NCBI RefSeq assembly: GCF_000766145.1
Contig: NZ_JNFB01000044.1
Span: 1 to 64,000, forward strand
Direction of reading: 5' to 3'
DNA: 64,000 bases
Source: Paenilisteria newyorkensis
GTDB lineage: Bacteria > Bacillota > Bacilli > Lactobacillales > Listeriaceae
A program made the position numbers and the translations under genes. The notes under the pieces were generated by a model that made no database searches, was not told the origin of the DNA, and saw only the letters and a list, made by a program, of their open reading frames with translations. Positions 54,059-63,310 of the stretch are shown here, one piece after another; the first letter of the stretch is position 1, and the number at the start of each line of letters is the position of its first letter.

Positions 54059-55360
54059 CTATTCCGTAATAATCGTATGAATCAACTTCGGCGCCTCAGC
54101 CTTATCGCTCACTCGAATATTCTCGTAAATCTTCGCCTCAACAGCTTTCACATCTTCCTTATTCGCGTAAATCGTCACAAGCGGCTCACCTGCTGCCACC
54201 TTATCCCCGACTTTCTTACGCAACATGATGCCCACTGCCAAGTCGATTTCGTCCTCTTTCGTCGCGCGCCCAGCTCCTAAAAGCATCGCAGCAATGCCAA
54301 TCTCATCCGCCACAATCTCAGACACAACGCCGCTTTCCTTCGCTGGCACATCGATTTTGAACTTCGCTTGCGGCAATTTACTTGGATCATCCACAATCGA
54401 ACCGTCGCCGCCTTGATTATTCAAGAAGTCCTTGAACTTCGCCAAAGCTTTCCCGTTCGCCATCACTTCTTTCAACATCTCGCGAGCTTCATCCAAGTCC
54501 TTCGCTTTCTTAGCCAAAACAACCATTTGACTTCCTAAAATTAAAACTAATTCCGTCAAATCTTCCGGTCCTTCGCCTTTTAGCGTATCAATCGCTTCTT
54601 GTACTTCCAAAGCGTTCCCAATCGCAAAACCTAGTGGCTGCGACATGTCGGAAATAACCGCCATCGTTTGGCGACCTACATTATTCCCAATCCGAACCAT
54701 CGCGTGCGCCAAGTTTTCCGCATCTTTGTCGGTTTTCATGAACGCACCAGCGCCCGTTTTAACATCCAACACAATCGCGTCGGCGCCTGCTGCAATTTTT
54801 TTACTCATAATCGAGCTTGCAATAAGTGGAATCGAGTTGACCGTACCAGTTACATCGCGCAACGCATACAATTTTTTATCAGCGGGAGTTAAGTTCCCCG
54901 ATTGGCCGATAACCGCGACTTTATCACGGTTTACCAAATCTATAAACTGCTCTTTCGTGATCTCCACATGGAAACCTTCGATCGCCTCTAATTTATCAAT
55001 CGTGCCTCCCGTATGGCCCAATCCGCGTCCAGACATTTTCGCAACGGGCACGTCAAGCGCTGCAACAAGTGGCGCCAATACAAGCGTCGTCGTGTCGCCC
55101 ACACCTCCAGTCGAGTGCTTATCTACCTTGATGCCTTCAATCGCGGACAAATCAATCGTTTCGCCGGAATTGACCATCGCCATCGTTAGATCCGCGCGCT
55201 CACGGTCCGTCATATCTTGAAAGAAAATCGCCATAGCCAAAGCGCTGACTTGATAATCAGGAATCTTGCCAGCCGTATAACCATCGACTACAAATTGGAT
55301 TTCCTCTGTCGTTAACTCTTTACCATCACGCTTTTTCGAAATTACGTCTACCATTCTCAT
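54059..55360 (-). CDS. pdp: pyrimidine-nucleoside phosphorylase
   Basis: A 433-residue enzyme with the thymidine/pyrimidine phosphorylase signature ([20 protein letters not shown], about 108-127) and a [12 protein letters not shown] phosphate site (about 81-92). It has the three-domain layout and a C-terminal biotinyl-like domain. It splits uridine, deoxyuridine and thymidine. It is the last gene of nupC-deoB-pdp. The ribosome binding site is weak (AAGGATTGGTG). Confidence 0.95.
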   Translation of the reverse strand: MRMVDVISKKRDGKELTTEEIQFVVDGYTAGKIPDYQVSALAMAIFFQDMTDRERADLTMAMVNSGETIDLSAIEGIKVDKHSTGGVGDTTTLVLAPLVAALDVPVAKMSGRGLGHTGGTIDKLEAIEGFHVEITKEQFIDLVNRDKVAVIGQSGNLTPADKKLYALRDVTGTVNSIPLIASSIMSKKIAAGADAIVLDVKTGAGAFMKTDKDAENLAHAMVRIGNNVGRQTMAVISDMSQPLGFAIGNALEVQEAIDTLKGEGPEDLTELVLILGSQMVVLAKKAKDLDEAREMLKEVMANGKALAKFKDFLNNQGGDGSIVDDPSKLPQAKFKIDVPAKESGVVSEIVADEIGIAAMLLGAGRATKEDEIDLAVGIMLRKKVGDKVAAGEPLVTIYANKEDVKAVEAKIYENIRVSDKAEAPKLIHTIITE

Positions 55361-55380
55361 TTTAGTTCACCAATCCTTTT

Positions 55381-56562
55381 TTATTTTAAGTCGTTTAGGA
55401 AACTTGTGCCGTATTCAGGCATTTTCACTTTAAAATTATCTGCGACGGTCGCGCCTAAATCTGAGAATGTTTTGCGCAAATCAAGTTCTTTGCCGCCGTC
55501 TTTGAATTGTTTCGAATAAGCTAAAAGTGGCACGTATTCGCGTGTGTGGTCAGTGCCGCGGTATGTTGGATCGTTTCCGTGATCGGCCGTGATAAGTAGC
55601 AAATCGTCTTCTTGCATGTTCGCGAACACTTCTGGAAGTCTTGCGTCGAATGCTTCTAGCGCGTCACCGTAACCGATTGGGTCGCGACGATGTCCAAACA
55701 ACGCGTCAAAATCAACTAGATTTAGGAAACTCATGCCGTGAAAATCTTCGGTCAGCAGGTCGATAAATTTATCCATACCGTCCATATTTGATTTCGTGCG
55801 AATCGATCTCGTAACGCCTTCATCATCAAAGATATCTGAAATTTTTCCGATTGCGATCGAGTCTAAACCGCCATCTTTCAAGTGATCCATCACCGTTTTG
55901 TCGAATGGTTTTAGCGCGTAATCGTGACGATTGGAAGTACGTTCGAATGTTTTCGCCGTTTTACCAACAAAAGGACGAGCGATAATGCGGCCTAGCATAT
56001 AAGGCTCATCGCGCGTAATTTCTCGGCAATACTCACAAATACGATACAATTCTTCGAGTGGAATCAGTTCTTCGTTCGCCGCAATTTGCAAAACAGAATC
56101 CGCCGACGTGTAGACAATCAAAGCACCTGTTTCCAATTGTTCTTCACCAAGCTCTTCCATGATTTCCGTACCGCTCGCCGGTTTATTCCCGATCACTTTG
56201 CGACCAGAGAAGTCCTCAATTTTTTGGATCAATTCATCTGGAAATCCGTCTGGGAAAACGCGGAATGGTGTGTCAATATAGAGCCCCATGATTTCCCAAT
56301 GCCCTGTCATCGTGTCTTTCCCTGCGGACGTTTCTTGCATTTTTGTGAAGTAGGCTTGTGGCTTGTCTGCAACTGGTACGCCTTCGATTTCGCGAATATT
56401 CGAGAGGCCAAGCATCGCCATATTCGGCATTTTTAGCCCTCCTTTTTCGCGTGCGATATGACCTAACGTATCAACGTCGAAATCGTCAAATTGTGCCGCG
56501 TCTGGCGCTTCCCCAATACCTACCGAGTCCATAACTACAACGTGAATTCTTTTAAATGCCAT
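55381..56562 (-). CDS. deoB: phosphopentomutase
   Basis: A 393-residue alkaline-phosphatase-superfamily enzyme: [15 protein letters not shown] at the start (metal-binding Asp), [15 protein letters not shown] near residue 90 (catalytic Thr) and [26 protein letters not shown] near 330. It converts (deoxy)ribose 1-phosphate from the phosphorylases to the 5-phosphate. ATG 56562 is nine bases after AGGAGG; the TTG at 56568 is too close. Confidence 0.95.
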   Translation of the reverse strand: MAFKRIHVVVMDSVGIGEAPDAAQFDDFDVDTLGHIAREKGGLKMPNMAMLGLSNIREIEGVPVADKPQAYFTKMQETSAGKDTMTGHWEIMGLYIDTPFRVFPDGFPDELIQKIEDFSGRKVIGNKPASGTEIMEELGEEQLETGALIVYTSADSVLQIAANEELIPLEELYRICEYCREITRDEPYMLGRIIARPFVGKTAKTFERTSNRHDYALKPFDKTVMDHLKDGGLDSIAIGKISDIFDDEGVTRSIRTKSNMDGMDKFIDLLTEDFHGMSFLNLVDFDALFGHRRDPIGYGDALEAFDARLPEVFANMQEDDLLLITADHGNDPTYRGTDHTREYVPLLAYSKQFKDGGKELDLRKTFSDLGATVADNFKVKMPEYGTSFLNDLK

Positions 56563-56576
56563 TTTCAAAAACCTCC

Positions 56577-57758
56577 TTAATAGATTAAGCCAACGATTGT
56601 GGCTGTTAAAAAACTAACTAATGTGGCGCCGAATAACAGTTTTAAGCCGAATCTGGCAACAACGATACCTTGTTTGTCGTTCAAGCTTTTGACTGCTCCA
56701 GCGATAATGCCGATTGATGAAAAGTTTGCGAAAGATACTAGGAATACGGATACAATCGCGGTTGTTCTGCCTGAGAAGTTGAAATTACCATTCTTCAAAT
56801 CAGTCATCGCGACAAATTCATTGGATACCATTTTCGTTGCCATAATGCTTCCCGCTTTGACCGCTTCATCCCACGGTACGCCGACTAGGAAGGCAAATGG
56901 TGCAAAAACATAACCGAGTAATTCTTGGAATGAAAGTCCGAAAATACCACTGAAAATCGCGTTGATCATCGCGATAATTGCGACGAATCCGATCAGCATC
57001 GCAGCAACCGTGACCGCTACTTTGAAACCGTCCATAATGTACTCGCCTAACACTTCGAAAAAGCTCTGTTTCGCTTCTTCTTTGACTTCGAGAATATCTT
57101 CTTGTTCAGTGACTTCATATGGATTGACAATCGAAGCGATAATGAAGCCACCGAATAGGTTAAGAACTAGCGCAGTGACGACATACTCTGGCTTTAAGAG
57201 TACCATATAAGAGCCGACGATGCTCATAGAAACGGTTGACATCGCGGAAGCACAAAGCGTATATAGACGATGTTTTGGCAGTAAACCAAGTTCTTTTTTC
57301 ACGGAAATAAAAACTTCGGATTGACCAAGAATCGCGGATGCAACAGCGTTATAGGATTCTAATTTCCCCATTCCATTGATTTTACTCAGCGCGAGACCAA
57401 TATATTTGATGATAAACGGAAGGATGCGCCAATGTTGCAAGATCCCGATGAGTGCCGAAATAAAGACAATCGGCAATAACACACTTAGGAAAAAGGACAT
57501 TTGACCGGTGTTCACAATTCCCCCGAACACAAAATTCACACCTTCTGCAGCGTACGATAATAATTTACCGAAACCGTCTGCAATCCCGCCGATAAGCCAG
57601 TTCCCTGCGCTCGTGTTCAGCAAGATAAATCCTAAAATAAACTGTAAAACAATCATGATGATGATCGGTTTGAACTTCACTTTTCTGCGATCGTTACTCG
57701 CGATCCAAGCAATGCCTAGCACGACAATCAAGCCAATAATACCAATTAGATATTTCAT
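56577..57758 (-). CDS. nupC: concentrative nucleoside transporter (NupC family)
   Basis: A 393-residue CNT-type symporter with hydrophobic segments throughout. Conserved regions are [44 protein letters not shown] and [12 protein letters not shown]. It imports nucleosides for the pdp-deoB genes behind it. It is the first gene of the operon; GGGGG precedes the ATG. Two identical LacI-type operators lie upstream. Confidence 0.93.
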   Translation of the reverse strand: MKYLIGIIGLIVVLGIAWIASNDRRKVKFKPIIIMIVLQFILGFILLNTSAGNWLIGGIADGFGKLLSYAAEGVNFVFGGIVNTGQMSFFLSVLLPIVFISALIGILQHWRILPFIIKYIGLALSKINGMGKLESYNAVASAILGQSEVFISVKKELGLLPKHRLYTLCASAMSTVSMSIVGSYMVLLKPEYVVTALVLNLFGGFIIASIVNPYEVTEQEDILEVKEEAKQSFFEVLGEYIMDGFKVAVTVAAMLIGFVAIIAMINAIFSGIFGLSFQELLGYVFAPFAFLVGVPWDEAVKAGSIMATKMVSNEFVAMTDLKNGNFNFSGRTTAIVSVFLVSFANFSSIGIIAGAVKSLNDKQGIVVARFGLKLLFGATLVSFLTATIVGLIY

Positions 57759-57807
57759 TATGAATCCCCCAATAATTTAAAGTATGAAACAATTATTGCT
57801 ATGTTCG

Positions 57808-57886
57808 GTAAAACGGTTTACTGATGGTAGTTATACTTTTTCAGCAAGCGGTTACATTTAGCTTCCGAAAAAGTAAAACGGTTTAC
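57808..57886. promoter_or_regulatory. twin LacI-type operators of nupC-deoB-pdp
   Basis: GTAAAACGGTTTAC occurs twice, at 57808-57821 and 57873-57886, exactly 65 bases apart (about six helical turns), and each is a LacI-type palindrome. A related half-site, AAGCGGTTAC, lies between (57846-57855). They probably bind the LacI-type regulator encoded at 58115, perhaps with looping, and may include the promoter. Confidence 0.7.
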
Positions 57887-57936
57887 TTTGAGTAGTATAT
57901 CATCATTTTCTCCCCAAGTGAAACAATATCCTCTTT

Positions 57937-58057
57937 CAGCGTGTCCACAAGTGCTCATTTTCGTCGTTAAAAGTTCCGTTCCAGTGCTCGCGTACTTTAG
58001 TACGTTCCGCTCTGGTACTCACTTTTGCCTAGAATCTAAGCACTTGTGAACACGCTG
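57937..58057 (-). repeat. palindromic intergenic repeat, copy R4
   Basis: 121 bases, in the opposite orientation to R1-R3. Arms CAGCGTGTYCACAAGTGCT pair at 18 of 19 positions. Read on the minus strand the core is TAGATTCTAGGCAAAAGTG, AGTACCAG, GCGGAACGTAC, TAAA, GTACG, GAGCACTGGAACGG and AACTTTTAACGACGAAAATG. Together with the operators it fills the 356-base gap 57759-58114. Confidence 0.85.
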
Positions 58058-58114
58058 AGGTTTGGTGGGATATCTTGTTGGATGGGTTTTCTGTGTTTCT
58101 TTTTGTTTTGCGTT

Positions 58115-59128
58115 TTATTTTGCCAACCGTTTTTTTGTGCTTTGGCGGGCTATGAGGTCTAGTGGCATTTTTTTGTTGGGCATTTTTTCGGTTGGGTTTT
58201 GTATGGCTTTTAGTAGGTATTTGGCTGCGGTTTTGCCGATGTCGTAGATTGGTTGGCGGATGGTCGTTAGTGTCGGCGCCATGTATTCTGCGAGCTCGAT
58301 GTCGTCGAAACCGATGATCGAGAGGTCGTCTGGGATCGTGATTCCGAGTTCGAGTGCGGCGCGGTATGCTCCGACTGCCATCTGGTCATTGGTCACGAAA
58401 AGGGCGGTGATTTCTGCGGTTTCTAGTAGTTTTTTCGATGCGATGTAGCCGCCTGGCATCGTTTGGTCGCCTTCCATAATCCACATCGGTGAGCCTGTTA
58501 TGCCGTGGTCTTTTAGCGCTGCTTGATAGCCTTGTAAGCGTTCTTCTACGGAATAAAAGGAATCGTCTGACGTGATAATCCCGATTTTTGTGTGACCAAG
58601 TGATAGGAGGTGTTCTGTTGCCATGTATCCGCCTTCATAGTCGTCGATAAAAATATTGCCTTCCTCGCGGTGGTGCCGTTTGCGATCGAGCAAAATGTAC
58701 GGTTTATGTAGCGCTTCCAGCTGTGCGAACACGTTTGACGCTAAAATATTTGGACTCGCGATAATCAAGCCATCTACGGCCCGATGCAAAAGTTCTTCGA
58801 CATACAAGTCTTCGCGCGTACTGTCCTGCGACGAATTGCACAACAAAATCATGTAATCATGGGCGTTTAAGTAGTCCTCGGCGCCCTTCACCATCTGCGA
58901 AAAAAATGGATCCGTTACTTCCGGTACAATCATGCCGATCGTATTCGTCCGATTCGTCACCATATTTTTCGCAAAAAAGTTCGGTTTATAGGCTAAATCT
59001 TTTGCGGTTTGAAACACTTTATTACGCGTTGCTTCACTGAAACGACTTCCTTTACCGTTTAGAATTTGGGAAATAGTCGTAATGGAAACACCCGTTTTTT
59101 CTGCAATATCTCGAATCGTTGCACCCAA
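58115..59128 (-). CDS. LacI-family transcriptional regulator (RbsR-like)
   Basis: A 337-residue repressor with helix-turn-helix TIRDIAEKTGVSITTISQILNGKGSRFSEATRNKV and a ribose-binding-protein-like sensor domain (GIITSDDSFYS, LFVTNDQMAVGAYRAAL, LSIIGFDDIELAEYMAP). It probably controls nupC-deoB-pdp, and perhaps deoC, in response to a (deoxy)ribose compound or nucleoside. Start is TTG 59128 with GAGGCG seven bases upstream. Confidence 0.92.
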   Translation of the reverse strand: MGATIRDIAEKTGVSITTISQILNGKGSRFSEATRNKVFQTAKDLAYKPNFFAKNMVTNRTNTIGMIVPEVTDPFFSQMVKGAEDYLNAHDYMILLCNSSQDSTREDLYVEELLHRAVDGLIIASPNILASNVFAQLEALHKPYILLDRKRHHREEGNIFIDDYEGGYMATEHLLSLGHTKIGIITSDDSFYSVEERLQGYQAALKDHGITGSPMWIMEGDQTMPGGYIASKKLLETAEITALFVTNDQMAVGAYRAALELGITIPDDLSIIGFDDIELAEYMAPTLTTIRQPIYDIGKTAAKYLLKAIQNPTEKMPNKKMPLDLIARQSTKKRLAK

Positions 59129-59194
59129 TGTGGCTCGCCTCTTTTCACAGGAAAAATTACTTCTCCTCCATCATGCCACATTTCGGTGATTTTG

Positions 59195-59869
59195 TTAATA
59201 GTTATCTTTTGGATTTGCGTCATTTCCTGAAACAATCGACACGCCCGCGCTTGCTCCGATACGTGTTGCGCCTGCTTCAATCATTTTATCCACGTCTGCT
59301 TTTGTGCGGATGCCGCCGGATGCTTTCACGCCGATGTTTGGTCCAACTGTTTTGCGCATTAACGCGATGTCTTCCGCTGTTGCGCCGCCTGTTGAAAATC
59401 CTGTTGATGTTTTGACGAAATCAGTTCCTGCAGCTACCGCTAGACGGCATGCGCGTTCTTTTTCTTCGTCTGTTAATAGACACGTTTCGATGATAACTTT
59501 GACCAGTGCTTTGCCTTTTGCTGCGTCGACAACGGCTTTAATATCAGACTCTACTAATGCATCGTTTTTGTCTTTTAGGGCACCAATATTGATGACCATA
59601 TCGACTTCTGTTGCGCCTTTTTGGATAGCGTCTGCTGCTTCGAAAGCTTTGGTAACGCTTGTGTTAGCGCCAAGTGGGAAGCCGATAACGGTACACACGT
59701 CCACGCCAGTTCCTGCTAATTGTTCATGTGCTAGCTCGACCCAAGTTGGATTGACACATACAGACGCAAAATTATATTGTTTCGCTTCTGCCGTCAGTTT
59801 TAGAATCATTTCCTTCGTTGTTTCTGGTTTTAAAGCTGTGTGGTCGATCATTTTGGCGATATTCGTCAT
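59195..59869 (-). CDS. deoC: deoxyribose-phosphate aldolase
   Basis: A 224-residue class I aldolase: [12 protein letters not shown] at the start, [29 protein letters not shown] (with a proton-relay Lys), [14 protein letters not shown] (Schiff-base Lys near 152) and [10 protein letters not shown] (second catalytic Lys). It splits deoxyribose 5-phosphate into glyceraldehyde 3-phosphate and acetaldehyde. ATG 59869 follows GAGGAG by seven bases; the frame upstream is not translated. Confidence 0.95.
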   Translation of the reverse strand: MTNIAKMIDHTALKPETTKEMILKLTAEAKQYNFASVCVNPTWVELAHEQLAGTGVDVCTVIGFPLGANTSVTKAFEAADAIQKGATEVDMVINIGALKDKNDALVESDIKAVVDAAKGKALVKVIIETCLLTDEEKERACRLAVAAGTDFVKTSTGFSTGGATAEDIALMRKTVGPNIGVKASGGIRTKADVDKMIEAGATRIGASAGVSIVSGNDANPKDNY

Positions 59870-59903
59870 GATTAATCTCCTCGCTTTTCTATTATTTGTC
59901 TTC

Positions 59904-59954
59904 ATCATAATACATATATGAACATTTGTAAAGATATATATGAAATTATGTTCA
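59904..59954 (-). promoter_or_regulatory. deoC promoter and DeoR operator
   Basis: On the minus strand TTTACA (59932-59927), 17 bases, TATGAT (59909-59904). TGAACAT (59919-59925) and ATGTTCA (59948-59954) form an inverted repeat that overlaps the -35 and spacer. The half-site agrees with TGAACA of the known B. subtilis DeoR box. Confidence 0.75.
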
Positions 59955-59960
59955 AACTAC

Positions 59961-60896
59961 TTATCGAACTAATTCTTTCGCGGTGAATTGGTCGGTGATG
60001 AGGATGTTCGCGTATTCGCCTTGGAGTGCGCCGTGAATCGCGGCAACTTTTCTTGCTCCGCCTGCAATCAGAACCGAGCGCTCTTTTTGCTTGAGTGAGT
60101 CGAGTTCGATACCGATTGTGCGCGCATCGATTTCCACGCTACAAATTTGGCCGTCTTTATCGTAAAAACGAGAACAAATATCGCCGACTCCAATCGATTT
60201 CAGCAGCTTTTTCTCGGCTTCATTGAAATAGCCAAGTCGGAAAAGAAGCGCCTCATCGCGGACGGTGCCTACAGTAAAAACGGCGATATTGGCTTGTTTC
60301 CCCATCTCGATGATGTGATGAATATGCCGATCTTGTTCCACCATTTCCTTGACAGTCGCGTTGTCGAAAATCACGGGAAGCGGTAAGTGGCGCGGCATCG
60401 TTTGGAAGTTTTCGGCGAATAGGGAGATGGTTTCGGACGCGTAAGTATTGACGTTGGAATGGCTAATCCCGCCTTTTAGTTGAATAACTTCGACGCCGCG
60501 CACGTCTTGTGGTCGGATTTTTTTCGCGACTTCGTACATCGTTGTTCCCCAGCTGACGCCTAGAATATCGCCATTTTTGACGGTTTCTTCGAGGTATTCA
60601 GCGCCTTTTTTGCTGAGGAAGTCGGTGATGGTTGTGTATTCGCTAGTCGGTGAAAAGACGACGTGTGCTTCTTTTAAGTTATATTTTTCTTTGAGTGCAG
60701 CCTCCAATGCGTCCAAATCAGCGAACGGATCGGTGACTTTGATCTCGACGTAACCACTTTCTTTGGCAAATTGCAAAAGTCGCGATACGGTTGGGCGCGA
60801 GATGCCTAGTTGGCTGGCGATTTCTTGTTGGCTATAGTCGGATTGGTAGTAAAGTCGCGCCACTTCAATGCTTAGCTGCTGTTTCTGTTTATCCAT
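59961..60896 (-). CDS. deoR: deoxyribonucleoside regulator DeoR, SorC family
   Basis: A 311-residue protein with an N-terminal helix-turn-helix (YSQQEIASQLGISRPTVSRLLQFAKESGYV) and a SorC-type sugar-binding domain (GDILGVSWGTTMYEVAK, VLIAGGARKVAAIHGAL). In B. subtilis DeoR binds deoxyribose 5-phosphate and represses deoxynucleoside catabolism. It is directly upstream of deoC, with the operator between them. Confidence 0.93.
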   Translation of the reverse strand: MDKQKQQLSIEVARLYYQSDYSQQEIASQLGISRPTVSRLLQFAKESGYVEIKVTDPFADLDALEAALKEKYNLKEAHVVFSPTSEYTTITDFLSKKGAEYLEETVKNGDILGVSWGTTMYEVAKKIRPQDVRGVEVIQLKGGISHSNVNTYASETISLFAENFQTMPRHLPLPVIFDNATVKEMVEQDRHIHHIIEMGKQANIAVFTVGTVRDEALLFRLGYFNEAEKKLLKSIGVGDICSRFYDKDGQICSVEIDARTIGIELDSLKQKERSVLIAGGARKVAAIHGALQGEYANILITDQFTAKELVR

Positions 60897-61068
60897 TGGG
60901 TTTCCTCATTTCTTAAAATTAGAACTATGTATGTGCCACGTATATAAATTTTAATGCCTATGTCTGCCTTTATTATACCAGTTAATGCATCGACGCCATA
61001 ATATTATAAACCTTGCATTTTCTGTAATGTATACTATAATGATAAGTTACGAAAGGGGAATCATCAAA

Positions 61069-61551
61069 ATGAAGAAACTACTAAGTCTCGCGATTTTAGC
61101 AAGTTTAGCGCTCGTCGCATGTGGCAATGAAAAAGCAGAAACGCCTCAAAATGAAGATTTACAGAAAGCAGAGGCAAAAATCGAAGCGTTGAAGAAAGAA
61201 ATCGCTCAGGTGAAGGATGAAAATACCGTTTTGAAAGAGGATAATGCGAAAATAGCAGCTTCTAAGGAAAAATTGGAGGCCGAAACGCAAACAAAAGAAC
61301 AATCCTCAGTAACAGAGACGCCTAAACAAGAAACCAAAGAAACACCCATAGCACCAAAAACGATGCAGCCAGAAGTCGAGGAAAAAGCAACAGAGCCCGC
61401 AAAAGAAACGAGCGCCATTACTGGCCGCGAAAAAGGGCAACTCATTGCTGCTCAAAAGAAAAAACTGAATAATCCTAACCTAACACAATCAGAACGAGAA
61501 AGTATCATCGCAGAAATCAAGCGTCTCGGTCAATTGCCGGTATCCCATTAA
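61069..61551 (+). CDS. small lipoprotein with coiled coil
   Basis: A 160-residue protein with lipobox LVAC (Cys18), then a heptad-rich coiled coil (about 27-80, NEDLQKAEAKIEALKKEIAQVKDENTVLK and on), then a Thr/Glu/Pro-rich stretch (80-125) and a short C-terminal helix (GQLIAAQKKKLNNPNLTQSERESIIAEIKRL). Probably an extracytoplasmic spacer or binding protein; function unknown. Start 61069 has AAAGGGG upstream and a proper signal peptide; the 28 codons before are not part. Confidence 0.8.
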   Translation: MKKLLSLAILASLALVACGNEKAETPQNEDLQKAEAKIEALKKEIAQVKDENTVLKEDNAKIAASKEKLEAETQTKEQSSVTETPKQETKETPIAPKTMQPEVEEKATEPAKETSAITGREKGQLIAAQKKKLNNPNLTQSERESIIAEIKRLGQLPVSH

Positions 61552-62059
61552 GAAAAGAAGTGAGTTGGTCCCAGCCTCACCTCTTTTTTGCTTGAACTCA
61601 GATTAGGCCTTATTGCATGGTCCATGACGGCTTGACTTGACATATTCGTCGCGTTCGCTATTTCAAGTAAAAATAGGCCGCTTTGTTGTTGCAATCGCCA
61701 CGTTATCCAGCCATTGTCCGTTTGCGTCGCGGCTTCTTTTGCATTGGCCAAAATCGCTGATAGGAACGTTATTAATTCGCCTTTTTCGATAGGTAAATCA
61801 GATAATAGTACTTGAAAATCGATGTTTGCTAGTTGTAATTGTTCTTCGGTCATCGCAAGCCATGCCGCAACATCTGGTCGTTCATTTTTTGTGAGTTGGA
61901 ATAGCGTGTGGCTCGCGTAATTGGTGGCGCTCGGTGTAGGTAGTGGCTTGCAAGGAGGTATAAAAAGAGTAACGTCCAGCCGATTAGTGGGCTTCCGATG
62001 ACGAGTACTAGAATAAGCCCTACTAGTCTGAGCCAGACGACAACGGCTATGTTCTTCAT
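61548..62059 (-). pseudogene. frameshifted fragment, possible GHKL/histidine-kinase-like ATPase
   Basis: Two short frames overlap at ATGA (61850-61853). The first (62059-61850) has two hydrophobic segments (VVVWLRLVGLILVLVIGSPLIGWTLLFLYLLASHYL) and then turns into an unlikely Arg-rich sequence. The second frame, read upstream of its ATG without a stop, gives TNYASHTLFQLTKNERPDVAAWLAMTEEQL and joins well to the rest. So a one-base shift near 61940-61950 probably split one gene. The C-terminal part has ILANAKEAA and LEIANAT, recalling the N box and following strand of GHKL ATPases, but lacks the later G boxes and ends early. Function most likely lost; weak evidence. Confidence 0.4.
61550..61589. 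terminator. bidirectional terminator
   Basis: AAGAAAAGAAGTGAG (61550-61564) pairs with CTCACCTCTTTTTT (61576-61589), with one mismatch. Overlaps the stop codons of both convergent reading frames. Confidence 0.75.
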
Positions 62060-62341
62060 TCCATTGGCTAATATTTCGTTCTTATTGAGGGAGATGATTT
62101 ACGACCAGTTTGTATGGACGCATCTATTGGGAACACTTTCTTCCAACCTCCTTTTAGCCGGGATTTTCTTGTATGTAGCTAAACGGATCTATAGTAATAA
62201 TAATTATTTGTTAGCTAAATAACAAAGCCGGAAAATGCACCATCAAAACTTAATATTTTCTTTCTGTTTTCTGCAATCCCTCTTTAATTTTGTACCCTAG
62301 ACTAGACCGTGTAACACAAACTAAAGATAGGAGATGAAAAC

Positions 62342-63262
62342 ATGCGTATGAGAAAAATTTTGTTAGGTTTGACGGTCATTTTTGCAGTAGCGGGGTTGGT
62401 AGCGTGTGGTGCGCCAGATAAAAACGCGGCGGCCACTAAAAAAGAAGAAACGAAGCAGGAAACGGAAAATGCACAAGTCAAAGCAGCGCTCGAAAAACTG
62501 GAAAAAAAGTATGGAGCGACATTAGGTGTTTACGGGATGGATATGGGAGGCAAGCAAACCATTAGTTTTAATGCAGAAGAGCGATTTGCTTATGCCTCCA
62601 CTTTCAAAGCGATTGCTGGCGGGATATTACTTAAAAATTTGACGGATGAACAGCTGAATAAACGGTTTACTTTTTCAAAAGAGGATTTGGTGGACCATTC
62701 TCCGATTACGGAAAAACATGTGGACAGCGGGATGACGATGAAGGAGCTTATTAACGCGTCAATGACTTACAGTGATAATACGGCAGCGAATCTGACGCTT
62801 CAACAGCTTGGTGGACCTAAAGGCTTTGAGAAAGAGCTCGTGAAAATTGGTGATAAGACGATGAAACCTGTTCGCTTTGAGCCTGAGCTAAATGATGCTG
62901 TGCCTGGTGATATCCGTGATACGACGACTCCGGAAGCGATGGCTAAGACGTTTGCCTACCTCCTAACCGAGGGGAATCTGCCGGCGGATAGATTGGCATA
63001 TTTTAAGCAGACTTTGATTGATAACACGACTGGGGCTACATTGATTCGTGCTGGTGTTCCGGCTGGTTATATTGTTGGTGATAGAACTGGCGCTGGATCT
63101 TACGGCACCCGGAATGCTATCGCGATGATTTATCCTAAAGACAAGGACACAAAACCGCTCGTGTGGGTTATTTATTCTAAGAAAACGGGCAAAGACGATG
63201 AATATAACGACCAATTGATAGCGGATGCGGCGAAGGTACTTAGTGATTATTATTCTCTATAG
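62342..63262 (+). CDS. class A beta-lactamase, lipidated
   Basis: A 306-residue serine beta-lactamase with a lipoprotein signal (VAGLVAC, Cys22) and a charged linker. Active-site motifs: STFK (Ser70 box, at about 86-89), SDN (about 143-145), FEPELND with Glu166, and RTG in place of the usual KTG (DRTGAGSYG, about 250). The R234 change is known from carbenicillin-hydrolysing class A enzymes. It should hydrolyse penicillins at the outer membrane face. Its own AGGAG lies eight bases before the ATG. Alternative: a PBP-like serine hydrolase without useful lactamase activity. Confidence 0.9.
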   Translation: MRMRKILLGLTVIFAVAGLVACGAPDKNAAATKKEETKQETENAQVKAALEKLEKKYGATLGVYGMDMGGKQTISFNAEERFAYASTFKAIAGGILLKNLTDEQLNKRFTFSKEDLVDHSPITEKHVDSGMTMKELINASMTYSDNTAANLTLQQLGGPKGFEKELVKIGDKTMKPVRFEPELNDAVPGDIRDTTTPEAMAKTFAYLLTEGNLPADRLAYFKQTLIDNTTGATLIRAGVPAGYIVGDRTGAGSYGTRNAIAMIYPKDKDTKPLVWVIYSKKTGKDDEYNDQLIADAAKVLSDYYSL

Positions 63263-63263
63263 G

Positions 63264-63310
63264 AAAAAGGGGAACAGAAATCTACAACTGGATTTCTGTC
63301 CCCCTTTTTT
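63264..63310. terminator. bidirectional terminator
   Basis: AAAAAGGGGAACAGAAATC (from 63264) pairs with GATTTCTGTCCCCCTTTTT (ending near 63308), a strong stem flanked by A and T tracts between convergent genes. Confidence 0.88.

Noticed and set aside
54645-55220. 191-residue plus-strand frame
   Set aside because: Antisense to pdp; low-complexity Ser/Thr/Ile composition typical of a shadow frame.
59304-59921. 205-residue plus-strand frame
   Set aside because: Antisense to deoC, Ser/Ala/Val-rich, no ribosome binding site, no family resemblance.
62093-62221. Possible 42-residue membrane peptide on the plus strand before the beta-lactamase gene
   Set aside because: The GAGGG run touches the ATG, leaving no proper spacing, and the region on the other strand is part of a decayed gene. 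Too weak to annotate.
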